This document shows positions 41,009 through 53,061 of a stretch of 64,000 bases of DNA, piece by piece. The translations under genes and the position numbers were made by a program. The notes below the pieces were generated by a model, which ran no database searches, had not been told where the DNA came from, and saw only the letters and a program-made list of their open reading frames with translations. The stretch lies in contig CAWHVG010000005.1 in NCBI GenBank assembly GCA_963832725.1, forward strand, positions 2,604,001-2,668,000, given 5' to 3'. The stretch comes from JAEZBP01 sp963832725. GTDB lineage: Bacteria; Myxococcota_A; Polyangia; Polyangiales; Sandaracinaceae. Position 1 is the stretch's first letter. Each line of letters starts with the position of its first letter.

Positions 41009-41118
41009 GGACAACCTCCGGGCGGACATCTGCAGCGTCCGTTCCAACGTCGCCTGCCGCCGGTGCGACGAGGCAAGACGCGCCGAGACGACACAAGGCG
41101 CAGCCGCGCCCCTGCTCG

Positions 41119-41944
41119 CTACTCGATCGGGTACGGCGGGAACTGCGGCACGTCGTCGGAGATCGGCCACTGGTCGCCCCAGATGCTGGTCCCGCCGTCG
41201 ATGTAGAAGGTCTGCCCGGTGATGAAATCGGCGAAGACGCTCGCGAGGTAGACGATCAGGTGCGAGACCTCCTCGGCGCTGCCGAGCCGCTTCAGCGGCG
41301 CCGCCTCGATGGCCGTCTCCAGGAGCTGTGGCGGGTACTGCGCGGTGCCGCTCGTCTTGATCACCCCGGGCGCCACGGCGTTGACCCGGACGCCGAACTG
41401 CGCCCACTCGACGGCCAGCGTCTTGGTGAGGTTCTCCACCCCGGCGCGGGCTGCCCCGGTGTGCGCCATGCCGGGGAAGCCGCGGGCGATCTGGGCGATC
41501 ACGTTGACGATGCGGCCGCGCTTCTGGGGGATGAAGAGCTGGTTGGCGACGGCGTGCGTGAAGTTCCAGGTGCCGAGGAGGTTGTTGCGGACGACCGCCT
41601 CGAAGCCCTTGGGGCTGATGTGCTGCGCCGGCGAGGGGAACTGGCCACCGGCGTTGTTGATCAGGATGTCGACCTTGCCGAAGGCGTCCTTCACCGAGGT
41701 GACGAAGGCCTCGACGGAGTCGGGCTGGCGGATGTCGGCGGTGTGGTGATGGACGCGGATGCCCTCGGCCTCGAGCGCCTTCGCGGCGGCTTCCAAGGGC
41801 TCGGCGCGGCGCCCGCAGAATCGCCACGCTGGCGCCGAGACGGCCGAGCTCGCGCGCGACGGCCAATCCGATGCCCGTCCCGCCACCGGTCACAATCGCG
41901 GTCTGTTCGTCGAAGAGCCCGCGCGCGAAGAGATCGTTGCTCAC
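41119..41944 (-). CDS. Short-chain dehydrogenase resembling enoyl/dienoyl-CoA reductases (frameshift)
   Basis: About 275 aa, NAD(P)-dependent. The cofactor motif is TGGGTGIG near the N-terminus, then ILINNAGGQFPSPAQ, IPQKRGRIVNVIAQIARGFP, and GAARAGVENLTKTLAVEWAQ leading into VRVNAVAPGVIKT. This last segment closely follows peroxisomal trans-2-enoyl-CoA reductase, which lacks the usual YxxxK pair; here too the tyrosine position is not Tyr and Arg replaces Lys. A frameshift lies at about 41815-41823, between ASVAIL and GRRAEPLEAAAKAL. The start is GTG 41944. A role in fatty-acid metabolism is inferred. Confidence 0.82.
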
Positions 41945-42021
41945 GAGGGGCCATATACCACGACGCGGCGGTCGCTCGATCCGCGTGGCTCGCGTCGGCC
42001 ACCCCGCGTAGAGTCGCACGG

Positions 42022-43427
42022 GTGAGCTCGGAGATCGCCGCTCCCTCGCTCTCGATCCGATCGCTGCTCTCCGAGTCGTGGACGATGCTGCGCCGCCACC
42101 CGGTGGTGAGCCCCGCGCTGGGTGGGGCGGTGGTGCTCTCGCTGGCGTCAGTGCTCTTCGGCATCGGCGTGCTGGTCACGCCTTGGTTCGTCTGCGAGAT
42201 GTTCGCGCTGCAGCTCGCGATGCTCACCGGGCGGCCGAGCGAGCGGAGTGTGGCCTGGGTGCGGGCGGGGCTCTTGGCGCTCTGCATGGTGGGGCTGGTC
42301 GGCGCCGCGACCTGGCTGGCGGCGCTGGCCATCGGGCCGGATGTCTCGACCGCGGACAGCGCCGCCGGGCCGCTCCCCTGGCCGGACGCGCTCGAGCGGG
42401 GGGACGCATCGCGGCGGTGACGGCGCTGACCGTCGGGTTCATCGCGCCCTTCGCCTACGCGCCGCTGATCCTCATCGAGCGCGGCGGGCGGGTCGGCGAG
42501 GCGGTGCTGGAGAGCGCCTGGCTGGTTCGGCGAGGCGGGCTGGCCCGGCATTGGGCGCTGGTCTTCCTCGCGCACCTCTTGCCGCTGGCGCCGGCGCTGG
42601 TGGCGGCCGTGGTCGTCGCGCGGACCTTCGAGCGCGCCGCGACGCCGCTGGGCGTGCTGATCGCGCTTCCTCTTTTGCCGGCGAGCATCCCGCTCGGTCA
42701 GGGGCTGCTCAGCGCGGCGTACGTGCAACGTCGCGCCGAGTTGCCGGAGCGCAGGTGGACGCGCGCCGAGGGAGCGCCGCCGTGGGCGTTGCGGGTGGTG
42801 TTGATCGCGGCGGTGCTCGCACCCATGGCCAGCGTGGCCCTCCTGGCGGTCGGCGCGCTCCGACCGGCGCCCCCCGTGGACCGCGCCGGTACCGGGCAGG
42901 TCGTGGTCGAGCGCGCGGTGAGCGGTGCGGCGGAGGTTTTCGTTCCCGACACGACGCTCGCCGTGCGCGTGGACGGGAGGCGGGCGGCGGTCCGGGCCGG
43001 CGACCAAGGTGGCACCGGCTGGATCGGGTTGGGGGCCCCAGTCCAGCGTGTGCGCGTGCTGCGCCGCGGCGACTTCGCCGACATCGAGCTCACGGCGGGC
43101 GGGCATCCCGCCGTCGTGGTCGTGGACCGCGCGGGCGTGCGGGTCGACGACACGGTGGCGGCGCGGCTCTCGGCGCGGCTTCCGGGCTGGGCGCTGCCCG
43201 CCATCGCGCTCTCGTTCGTGTTGAGCGCGCTCTTGTTGGCGCGGGCGCTCGAGCCGCTCGGGGAGCTGCGCCGCGCCTACGGTGCGCCGGCCCACGACCG
43301 GCCGCCGTTGAGGGTTCTTCGGGAGCAGCGCCGCGTGTCGATCCGGCGGACCTGGACGGTGGCGCTCGTGCTCGCGCCGGCCGCGCTTCTGTCGCTGGCC
43401 GCCGCGCTCTTCGCGGTGCTCACGTAG
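42022..43427 (+). CDS. Multi-pass membrane protein, hypothetical (frameshift)
   Basis: About 468 aa after joining two frames at a G-run (42398-42403); one more G gives LERGGRIAAVTALTVGFIAP. At least six hydrophobic segments (VVLSLASVLFGIGVLV, LLALCMVGLVGAATWL, VFLAHLLPLAPALVAAVVV, WALPAIALSFVLSALLLARA, ALVLAPAALLSLAAALFAVL) flank a soluble beta-rich region (EVFVPDTTLAVRVDGRRAAV, DIELTAGGHPAVVVVDRAG). The first half resembles membrane domains of glycerophosphodiesterase-associated or DUF975-like proteins, without catalytic motifs. GTG 42022. Divergent from the SDR gene. Function unknown. Confidence 0.65.
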
Positions 43428-43544
43428 TCTCCGAACGCCGCCTCTTTCGGCGCTGCTCTTTGCGCCAGGTTGGTGCTGCCGCGGACGGGCGTCCGGCGGG
43501 GGCGCCCGCTCCTCCAGCGAGTTGCCGGTCGAAGAGGTCGCGCG

Positions 43545-43888
43545 GAGGGACTCGAACCCCGCCGGTGCCGGTCCTGGAGCTCGCCTCGAGGGGCTCGAAC
43601 CCCACCGTTGCCGGTCCTGGAGCTCGCATCGAGGGGCTCGAACCCCGCCGGTGCCGGTCGTGGAGCTCGCCTCGAGGGGCTCGAACCCCACCGTTGCCGG
43701 TCCTGGAGCTCGCCCGGAGGGGCTCGAACCCCACCGTTGCCGGTCGTGGAGCTCGCCTCGAGGGGCTCGAACCCCACCGGTGCCGGTCCTGGAGCTCGCC
43801 TCGAGGGGCTCGAACCACGCCGGTGCCGGTCCTGGAGCTCGCCTCGAGGGGCTCGAACCCCGCCGGTGCCGGTCGCGGAGGTCGCACG
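43545..43888 (+). repeat. Eight tandem copies of a 43-bp unit
   Basis: The unit begins GAGGGGCTCGAACCCC and repeats at 43545, 43588, 43631, 43674, 43717, 43760, 43803 and 43846, each exactly 43 bp apart with a few substitutions. Because 43 is not a multiple of 3, all three frames cycle through it, so it is not selected as coding. The core GGGG-CTCGAA-CCCC can form a small hairpin. It fills most of the gap 43428-43934 between two genes; the rest of that gap has an 18-bp word shared with the rtcB-rtcA spacer. Confidence 0.95.
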
Positions 43889-43934
43889 GCGCTCGCTGGC
43901 CCGCTCGGGCCCCCGCCGGTATGCTCCGGCCCCC

Positions 43935-44579
43935 ATGGCCGACGCTCACGAGCCGCGCGAGCCCGAGGAGGCGCCCGCCGAGGCAGACGCGGCCTCGGTA
44001 GAGGAGCCTCGCGCGTCCGAGAAGCTCGCCGATGAGGCTGCTGAAGCTGCCGTTCAGTCGGACGGGGCTGAGGGCGAACAGTCCGGCGAGGAGGGCGACG
44101 CGGAGGCGCGCGATCCCGACGACGACGACGAGCGGGACGCAGGCGCTGCTGACGAGCCGCTCGAGGCCGAGCCGGGCTCCGATGACGACGCAAAGCCGCT
44201 CTCGGCCACCAGCGACGAGCCGGCTCCCGAGAGGCCGCGACAATCGAAGGCGCGCTCGAAGAAGCGCCGGAGGAAGCGCGGCGCGGACGCCGATGTGCCA
44301 GTCGCTCGCGATGCGAAGAAGGGCGCCGCGTCCGCGCCTCTGCCCGGCGCCGGCACACCCGATGGGAACTTGCTACGCCGCGCCTTCCGGGCCTTCGACG
44401 TGGGCGATTACGCCCTGGTCCGCGCGGAGCTCCCCGCGCTCGAGAAGGCCGAGGACGCCGCGATCCGCGACGCCGCCGCCGATCTGAAGCAACGCATCTC
44501 GATCGATCCAGTGCAGGTCGTGGTCATCCTCGCCTGCGCGCTGGTCCTGGCGACCATCGTCTATGTCTGGGTCTTCTGA
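43935..44579 (+). CDS. Acidic disordered protein with C-terminal membrane anchor
   Basis: A 214-aa protein. Residues 1-100 are Glu/Asp/Ala-rich and probably disordered, followed by a basic patch (RQSKARSKKRRRKRG), a short helical domain (NLLRRAFRAFDVGDYALVRA, LPALEKAEDAAIRDAAADL) that resembles a single TPR-like unit, and a C-terminal membrane helix (VQVVVILACALVLATIVYVWV). A tail-anchored protein facing the cytoplasm is likely. ATG 43935 starts just after the 43-bp repeat array. A 14-bp duplication (GTCTTCTGAGATTT / GTCTTCTGAGATTC) spans its stop codon. No known family. Confidence 0.7.
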   Translation: MADAHEPREPEEAPAEADAASVEEPRASEKLADEAAEAAVQSDGAEGEQSGEEGDAEARDPDDDDERDAGAADEPLEAEPGSDDDAKPLSATSDEPAPERPRQSKARSKKRRRKRGADADVPVARDAKKGAASAPLPGAGTPDGNLLRRAFRAFDVGDYALVRAELPALEKAEDAAIRDAAADLKQRISIDPVQVVVILACALVLATIVYVWVF

Positions 44580-44639
44580 GATTTGTCTTCTGAGATTCCC
44601 ATTTTGAACTCCCTCCCGCATCGAGGCGTCGTATCCACG

Positions 44640-45251
44640 ATGAAATGGCTCGTCTTCGCGCTCCCCTTCGCCATCGCCGGCTGCGGCGCCGCCTCGAGCG
44701 CGCCCGAGCGGCCCCGCGGTGACCGGCTGGCTCCCGCCACGCTCTACCCGATGATCCTCGGCGCGCAGTGGGTCTACGACGTCGAGACGGGGCCCGAACC
44801 GCCGACCCTCGGCATCTTCGAGGTCATCGAGTCCGAAGGCGACCACCGCACCATCGCCAACAACCGCGGTATGAACGCGAACGGCCAAATCCGGCACGCC
44901 GACCCAATCGTCTACGAGCTCACGCCCGAAGGCATCCGGCACCTCGCGTCCGGCCGCTGGGTGCTCAAAGCGCCCGTCGAGGAGGGCGCCGAGTGGCCGG
45001 CCATGGGCGGTCGCACCGCGCACGTGCGAGACACCGACGCCAGCGTGGAGGTCGTGAACGACACCTACGACCACTGCGTCGACGTCGAGGAGAGCGGCGG
45101 CGAGGACGGTCGGACGGTGCACACGGTCTACTGCCCGGATGTCGGGCCGGTGCTGATCCAGTCCAGCATGGACACCCGGCTCACCACCCGCACCGTCTCC
45201 ACGCGGGCGCGCCTTCGCAGCTACGACTCCGGCTCCGGCGAAGAGATCTGA
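44640..45251 (+). CDS. Hypothetical lipoprotein
   Basis: A 203-aa lipoprotein: MKWLVFALPFAIAGCG places the lipid on Cys15. The mature part is a beta-rich domain (LYPMILGAQWVYDVETGPEP, LGIFEVIESEGDHRTIANN, IVYELTPEGIRHLASGRWVL, TVHTVYCPDVGPVLIQSSM) of the kind seen in exported DUF-type beta-sandwich lipoproteins. ATG 44640 is selected because the signal peptide begins there; ATG 44583 would add 19 residues before it. It lies 60 bp after the acidic membrane protein, same strand, and may be co-transcribed. Confidence 0.75.
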   Translation: MKWLVFALPFAIAGCGAASSAPERPRGDRLAPATLYPMILGAQWVYDVETGPEPPTLGIFEVIESEGDHRTIANNRGMNANGQIRHADPIVYELTPEGIRHLASGRWVLKAPVEEGAEWPAMGGRTAHVRDTDASVEVVNDTYDHCVDVEESGGEDGRTVHTVYCPDVGPVLIQSSMDTRLTTRTVSTRARLRSYDSGSGEEI

Positions 45252-45420
45252 TCCGCTGCCCACGTCGAGCCCGTAACCACCCGTAATCACTCTGGATTTT
45301 TGCGGTCGTGGGCAGTTGCCACGGGGGCCGGCGCGAAGTATGATTCATCGTCTGCGAGGCGGCCCTTCCGCTGCCCGATTTCCTGCGTGATCTCAGAGAG
45401 ATCGCCCGCATCCGGTGAGT

Positions 45421-47905
<2,485 letters not shown>

Positions 47906-48070
47906 CGTCCTCGCGATGGGTTCGACGCTGGCGGCAAGGTTGCTCGCGGCGGCAAGGTTGCTCGCGGCCGAGTTCCGCCAGTCCTCGGATCGCCAGCCCT
48001 CGCTTGCGTGGCCGTCGCGCCGTGTGCAGCTAGTCTCCCGGAGAGGGCTGCGGCGCGCAGTACTCCTCTC

Positions 48071-48718
48071 ATGAGCGATCCTCCGGATAGCCCACCTGCA
48101 TTCGCCTCTCGCGGCACCGAGATGCTCGACGCCTTCGAGCCGGTGCTCGCGAAGTTGACGCGCCCGCTCATCGAGTCGTCGACCGACGTCGTCTACGGGC
48201 TGCTGCCGGACCTGACGATCGCCTACGTCAACCCGGCCTGGTGGCAGTTCGCAGCCGAGTCGAACGCGCCCTGGGAGGAGCGCGCGTGGGGTCCGGGGGA
48301 TTCGCTCGGCGACACGATCGCACAGCCTCTGCTGGGCTTCTACCAGCGGACCTTCTCGTACGCGCTCTCGTCCGGGGAGGTCGTCGAGCACGACTACGAG
48401 TGCTCCACGCCCACGGAGCGACGCGTCTACCGCATGCGCATCGTGCCCTTCGGAGCGGACGGGCTCGTCGTCGTCAACTCGCTGCGGGCGGCGCTTCCGT
48501 ACGCCGCGGACCCGGTCGAGTGGGTGAAGCAGCGTTTCGTGCAGGCGACCGGACTGATCGTCCAGTGCAGCTACTGCCGGCGCGTGAAGCACGGTCAGCA
48601 AACGGACCTCTGGTGCTGGGTGCCGTCCATCGTAGAGCAGCCGCCCCTGTCCATCTCCCACGGCATGTGTGGGACCTGCGCGGCCTATTGGTTCGGTCCC
48701 GGCAAGCTCGACCTCTGA
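48071..48718 (+). CDS. PAS-like protein with C-terminal Cys zinc-binding motif
   Basis: A 215-aa protein. Residues 20-150 look like a PAS domain (LTRPLIESSTDVVYGLLPDL, IAYVNPAWWQFAAES, RRVYRMRIVPFGADGLVVV). The C-terminus has CSYCRRVKHG, then W, then SHGMCGTCAAYW, the CxxC...SHGxCxxC pattern that ends many bacterial PAS and response-regulator proteins and probably binds zinc. There is no kinase or output domain, so it is a stand-alone sensor piece. ATG 48071 is chosen over upstream in-frame codons for composition. It follows gyrB after 165 bp, same strand; the gap contains two copies of GGCGGCAAGGTTGCTCGC. Confidence 0.75.
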   Translation: MSDPPDSPPAFASRGTEMLDAFEPVLAKLTRPLIESSTDVVYGLLPDLTIAYVNPAWWQFAAESNAPWEERAWGPGDSLGDTIAQPLLGFYQRTFSYALSSGEVVEHDYECSTPTERRVYRMRIVPFGADGLVVVNSLRAALPYAADPVEWVKQRFVQATGLIVQCSYCRRVKHGQQTDLWCWVPSIVEQPPLSISHGMCGTCAAYWFGPGKLDL

Positions 48719-48923
48719 TCGCCCCGCCGTGGCGAAATACCAGCCTCGGCGCGCCCACCTCGGCTATGCTCGGCGCCCGATGGAGGAGTTCGGAGACCTC
48801 CATCGCTTCGTGATTGGGGAGATCGGCGAGCGTTCGCGCGTAGACCGCGTGACCGCCCGAGCCCGTGGGGTCCGTCGACCTCCCGGGGCGGTGCCCTTCG
48901 CGAGAGAAAGGACAGGGGAGCGC

Positions 48924-50099
48924 ATGGAGGTCGAGAACGTCGGCTGGTTCGGGAAGATCTTGGAGTCGATCAAGGGGGTCCTGATCGGGCTCGTCTTGGT
49001 GGTCGTGTCCTTCCCGTTGCTGTTCTGGAACGAGGGGCGCGCCGTGCACCGAGCGCAGGACCTCGAGGAGGGTCGCGAGGCCGTGGTGGAGGCCAGCCCG
49101 GACACGGTCGATCCGAGCCAGGAGGGCAAGCTGGTGCACTTCAGCGGCACGGCGGCCACCAGCGACACCGTGCGCGATCCGGTCCTAGGCCCGAGCGGCC
49201 CGGGCGCGCTCAGGCTGCGTCGCGTGGTCGAGATGTATCAGTGGCGCGAGGACAGCCAGCGCCGCCGCCAGAAGCGCGCGGGTGGCGGAGAGCGCCGGAC
49301 CACCGAGTATCGGTACCGCATGGACTGGTCGGACACGCCGATCGACTCCAGCCAGTTCCACGAGACGGGCCACGCGAACCCGCCGATGCCCTACACGAGC
49401 GAGACCTTCGACGCGACGAACGTCACGGTGGGCAGCCGCTCACTGAGCCCGCAGCTCGTCGACCGCATCGGCGGATTCCAAGCGCTGCCGGTGCAGCCGG
49501 CGCAGGTGCAGCTCGGCGTGCTGGCGGGCCGCCCGGTCCGCGCCGAGGCGCAGGGACTCTACGTCGGCGCCAACCCGACCACGCCGGTGATCGGTGACGT
49601 GCGCCTTCGCTGGGAGATCGCGCCTTCCGCGGCGGTGAGCGTCCTGGCGGCGCAGCAGGGCAACACCTTCACGGCCTGGGACACGCCCGGCGGCCGCACG
49701 GTAGAGCAAAACCTCGAGATGGGCACCGTCAGCGCCTCGCAGATGTTCGGGACGCTCGAGGCGGGCAACACGGCGCTGACCTGGGGCCTGCGCTTCGTCG
49801 GTTGGCTCTTGATGTTCATCGGCTTCAACCTGATCTTCCGTCCGCTGGTGGCGGTGGCCGACGTGCTGCCCTTCCTCGGCTCGATCGTGGGCGCGGGGAC
49901 CTTCCTGGTAGCGCTCGTGGCCAGCGCGCCGCTCTCGCTCTTCACGATCGCGATCGGCTGGATCGTCTACCGGCCACTGCTCGGCATCGCGCTCCTGATC
50001 GTCGGCGCGCTGATCATGGGCGGTCTCGGCTTCTTGGCCATGAAGATCGGTCGCGCGCGCAACCAGAAGCGCGCCGCGCAGCGGGCCGCAGCGGCCTGA
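48924..50099 (+). CDS. TMEM43-family membrane protein
   Basis: A 391-aa protein of the TMEM43/LUMA family, known in eukaryotic nuclear envelope and scattered bacteria. N-terminal membrane segment with WFGKILESIKGVLIGLVLVV and SFPLLFWNEGRAV, which is the family signature; a large soluble domain (HETGHANPPMPYTSETFDAT, FQALPVQPAQVQLGVLAGR); three C-terminal membrane helices (LTWGLRFVGWLLMFIGFNLI, AGTFLVALVASAPLSLFTIA). ATG 48924 has GGGGAG upstream. The bacterial role is unknown. Frame intact. Confidence 0.88.
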   Translation: MEVENVGWFGKILESIKGVLIGLVLVVVSFPLLFWNEGRAVHRAQDLEEGREAVVEASPDTVDPSQEGKLVHFSGTAATSDTVRDPVLGPSGPGALRLRRVVEMYQWREDSQRRRQKRAGGGERRTTEYRYRMDWSDTPIDSSQFHETGHANPPMPYTSETFDATNVTVGSRSLSPQLVDRIGGFQALPVQPAQVQLGVLAGRPVRAEAQGLYVGANPTTPVIGDVRLRWEIAPSAAVSVLAAQQGNTFTAWDTPGGRTVEQNLEMGTVSASQMFGTLEAGNTALTWGLRFVGWLLMFIGFNLIFRPLVAVADVLPFLGSIVGAGTFLVALVASAPLSLFTIAIGWIVYRPLLGIALLIVGALIMGGLGFLAMKIGRARNQKRAAQRAAAA

Positions 50100-50161
50100 C
50101 GCTTCGAGGCGGGCGGCCGGAGCGCTCCGGCTGCCCTCAGTGCGTCTTCTGGAAGAAGGCG

Positions 50162-51971
50162 TCAGTGCGCCTTCTCGAAGAAGGCGTCGATCGCCAGGGC
50201 GTGATGCAGAGCGCGCGCGAGGGTGAGGTCGTCCACGCTCGGGAGGGCGGCCTCCGCCTCGGCGTTCGTCGCGATCAGGTGCGGCGCGAGCCCCGGCGTC
50301 AGCCGGCTGGCACCCGTCACGTAGACGAACGCCATGTGCGGCCACTCTTCGTCCAACGCGGCGCGCACCCGCGCCTCGGCGAAGGCGCGGCTGATCCAGA
50401 CGGCCAGGACGGGCGCGCGCGTCTCGAGGTCCGTGACCACCCCGGCCGAGGCCACCGCGCCGAGCTCGTCGAAGACGACCGAGAGCTTCTCGAAGGGGAG
50501 CGCGGCGAGGTCGACCGCCTGCGCTTCCCGCACGTCGGCGCGCACCTGCGGGCCGATGTCGAGGGGCTCACCCCCGATCGCGTTGCCGATCGCGCGCCCG
50601 ACGACGAAGTCGTCGATCGGCGGTCTCCATGGACCGAACGAGACCACGCCCGCCGTGCCGTGCCTCAGCGCGGTGATCGGACCGTCCGCCGGCAGCACGA
50701 ACACGCTGACCCGCAGCGACGAGGGCAGCTTCCGCCCGAGGTGGACCGCGACGGCGTCGACATGCTCGGGCTCGGCGAGCACCACGTAGTCGTCGCCGTG
50801 ATCCCGCAGCGAGTACGTGGCGCGATACGGTGGCCCCGCCGCCAGCGCGGCGTCCAAGCGAGCTCGCGTCGCGCCGGTTTGCCCGACTGCGGGCAGCTCG
50901 CGAACGCGACCTCTTCGGCGCGCTTGTCCAAGGGAGGTCGACTTCGCAGCAGCGCGATGATCTGTTCGAGGTGTAGCCCTCGAGGCCGCTGCCCTCCGAC
51001 TGCCAGAGAGTGACGTTGCAGTTCCGGCGGAGGACTGCCGCCAGCACGCGCCGCTCGCCCGCGCGGGCGGCGTGCGCGAAGACGACTCTGCGGGTCGATG
51101 TCGCCGTCGACGACCAGCACCCGCTCGGCCAGGTGGGTCCTCGAACCACCAGTATCGCTCGACGCCAGCCGAGGCGAGCTCCAGCGCCAGCGGGTCCGGC
51201 CTGCCGAGAACGATGGGCGGCGCCGCGCGCGCGCTCGCCACGTCGCGCTGCGTGATGTCGGCTCCGGCTCGTCCGGCCGTGGAGGAACCACTGACCTTTG
51301 TCGGTTCGCGTCCCGTCCCAGCAGACGACGAATTGAATGTTCGCGCGGTGCCGGCGAGCGAGGTCGTTCAGGCGCTCGAGCATCTCGGCGGCGCCGGTGA
51401 AGCGGGTGCGGCGTACCAGGAGGGCCACCGGCGCGCCCGAGATCCGATGGATGGCGATGAACGCGGGATCAGAGTCGAGCAGCTGGCGGAGCGAGTCGAC
51501 GACCTCGGTCGCGGGCGCGCACGCAGTCAACTTCTCGGAGCGCGGCACCGTGAGCACCCGTGGGAAGAGGCTCGTGCCCTCGCGGCTCGGGTCGACGATG
51601 AACGCCTCGTCGTCCGGCGACGGGTAGGCGGGGCTCACGCCCGGCTCCGCCGCGGCCGCGTCGTCGGTGCCCAGCAGGTCTGCGGCTGGTGCGCGCGCGG
51701 GCTCGGAGGCCGTGACGGCAGTAGGCTCTTTCCCTCGGCTAGGCGCACGCCTCCTCCGCCGTACGACGGCGGACAGGATGGGGGTCGCTTCTTTCCGCCG
51801 CGTGGTGATCGGCGTGGGCTTCCGCGGCGACGTGACCGGCGTGGGCTCGCGTGCTGAAGCCGACTCGTCCGGCGTGTCGGGAGCCCGATGCACGTCGCCG
51901 CGCTCCACCGGCTCGCGCGCGAACCACCAGCCGAACGTGCCGCCCACTCGGCCATCTTGCCCATCGGTCAA
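50162..51971 (-). pseudogene. Large unrecognised protein broken by four or more frameshifts
   Basis: Roughly 600 aa of coding-like sequence on the minus strand in several frames. N-terminal part (one frame): a Thr/Pro-rich linker, then FIVDPSREGTSLFPRVLTVP, FIAIHRISGAPVALLVRRTR and HRANIQFVVCWDGTRTDKGQ. Then in other frames: GRPDPLALELASAGVERYWW, ERVLVVDGDIDPQSR, NCNVTLWQSEGSGLEGYTS, EQIIALLRSRPPLDKRAEE; and a long clean C-terminal frame with RATYSLRDHGDDYVVLAEPE, VVSFGPWRPPIDDFVVGRAI and PHMAFVYVTGASRLTPGLAP. Order is kept, so it was one gene. Either several consensus errors or real decay. Start unclear (TTG 51971 or 51992). No family recognised. Confidence 0.55.
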
Positions 51972-51990
51972 TGACGGGACAACCGCGGTC

Positions 51991-52024
51991 AAATAAAAAC
52001 CGGACCGCCACGAGGGCGATCCGG
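51991..52024 (-). terminator. Rho-independent terminator
   Basis: On the minus strand CCGGATCGCC pairs with GGCGGTCCGG (10 bp, one G-U) around the loop CTCGT, followed directly by TTTTTATTT. It lies 48 bp after the stop of the small membrane protein gene and would end its transcript before the large broken gene. Confidence 0.85.
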
Positions 52025-52071
52025 CTCGGGGTTTGGATTGTTCAGAGGAGCAATCCGCGGATCCGGAAGGA

Positions 52072-52247
52072 TCAGGACCCGCGAAGATCGACCGAGCCCG
52101 CATGACGCGCGACGCGGGCCTCTTCCTGCGCCTGGAGCCGCGGCGAGTACGACGCCGCGATGGACGCGCCAGCGCCGATCGCGAGCAGGAGGGTGTAGAA
52201 GGCCGCCAGGAAGAAGCGGCGGCGGGCGGTGCGAGGGAGGCGTTCAT
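52072..52247 (-). CDS. Small membrane protein (probable frameshift near start)
   Basis: About 58 aa. ATG 52247 opens MNASLA, but the protein-like frame is reached after an indel at about 52225-52240: RTARRRFFLAAFYTLLLAIG, then AGASIAASYSPRLQAQEEAR, ending GSVDLRGS. One basic-flanked membrane helix with a short exported or cytoplasmic tail. It has its own strong terminator at 51991-52024. No family recognised; too short to classify. Confidence 0.5.
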
Positions 52248-52410
52248 GATGACGTCCGATGGCTAAGCAGGCCTCGTGCCAGATAACGGAGACAATCGAT
52301 CGGCGACAAACCCGTCTTCGTCGCGCTGCCTACCGTAACCATCGAGCACGCCGGTTACGTCCCGCGACCGTAACGATCGGTTACGGTGTGACGTTCCGCG
52401 GCTCGTGAAG

Positions 52411-53001
52411 TCAGCCGCCGAGGACGGCGACGATGCTCCGGCGGGCCTCGGCGCGGAGCTCCGGCGTCGCTCCGTCGACCGCGCGACGGCTCGCTGCTGC
52501 CACGATTCCGTCGACGATCGCCGTGACGGTCGGCAGGTCGCGGTCGGGCTGATCGCTGAGCGCGTCGGCGACGGTGGCGTCGATCGTATCGCGCAGGAGC
52601 TGATGCCAGGATGTCACCAGCTCCTGGATGCTGGTGGGGAGCGCGTCGAACTCCGCCATGAGTCGAACGGCGGCGCCCTCCCGCGGCTTGGCGGCGAAGT
52701 CGAGCTGGGTGTCGAGCCAGGCCGCGAGGCGCTCGGCGGCGGTTCCGGGACCCTCGAGGATCGCTTGCGATCGCGCCATCGCCGGCTCGAACGCGCGCTC
52801 CAGCCATTGCGCGACCAGCTCGCTCTTGTCGCGCGCGTAGCGGTAGAGCGAAGGGCGCGCGAGGCCGACCCGACGCGCGACGGTGGCGAGCTCGAGCCCG
52901 GCGAAGCCCTCCTCGGACAGCACGTCGCCGACGGCATCCAGGATGCGTTCGTGCTGGTGGTCTCGGTGCTCCTTGACCGTAGGCGCGCTGATGCGGGGCA
53001 T
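52411..53001 (-). CDS. TetR-family transcriptional regulator
   Basis: A 196-aa repressor-type protein. The HTH is in the first 60 residues: HQHERILDAVGDVLSEEGFA, LELATVARRVGLARPSLYRY, ARDKSELVAQWLERAF. The C-terminal helical domain should bind a small ligand, unknown here. ATG 53001 (MPRISAPTVKEHRDH) is the natural start; in-frame upstream sequence is a shadow of the divergent gene. It is divergent from a monooxygenase-like gene with a 135-bp spacer carrying repeats, so it probably represses that gene and itself. Confidence 0.88.
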   Translation of the reverse strand: MPRISAPTVKEHRDHQHERILDAVGDVLSEEGFAGLELATVARRVGLARPSLYRYARDKSELVAQWLERAFEPAMARSQAILEGPGTAAERLAAWLDTQLDFAAKPREGAAVRLMAEFDALPTSIQELVTSWHQLLRDTIDATVADALSDQPDRDLPTVTAIVDGIVAAASRRAVDGATPELRAEARRSIVAVLGG

Positions 53002-53061
53002 CCCTCGCAGTCTGGCGCCTCCGACCGAGGAGGGACAGCCGTCGTCCTGGAGAGCACTTTG

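Noticed and set aside
43545..43888. Possible CRISPR array
   Set aside because: The 43-bp units are contiguous, with no unique spacers and no cas genes nearby; it is a minisatellite.
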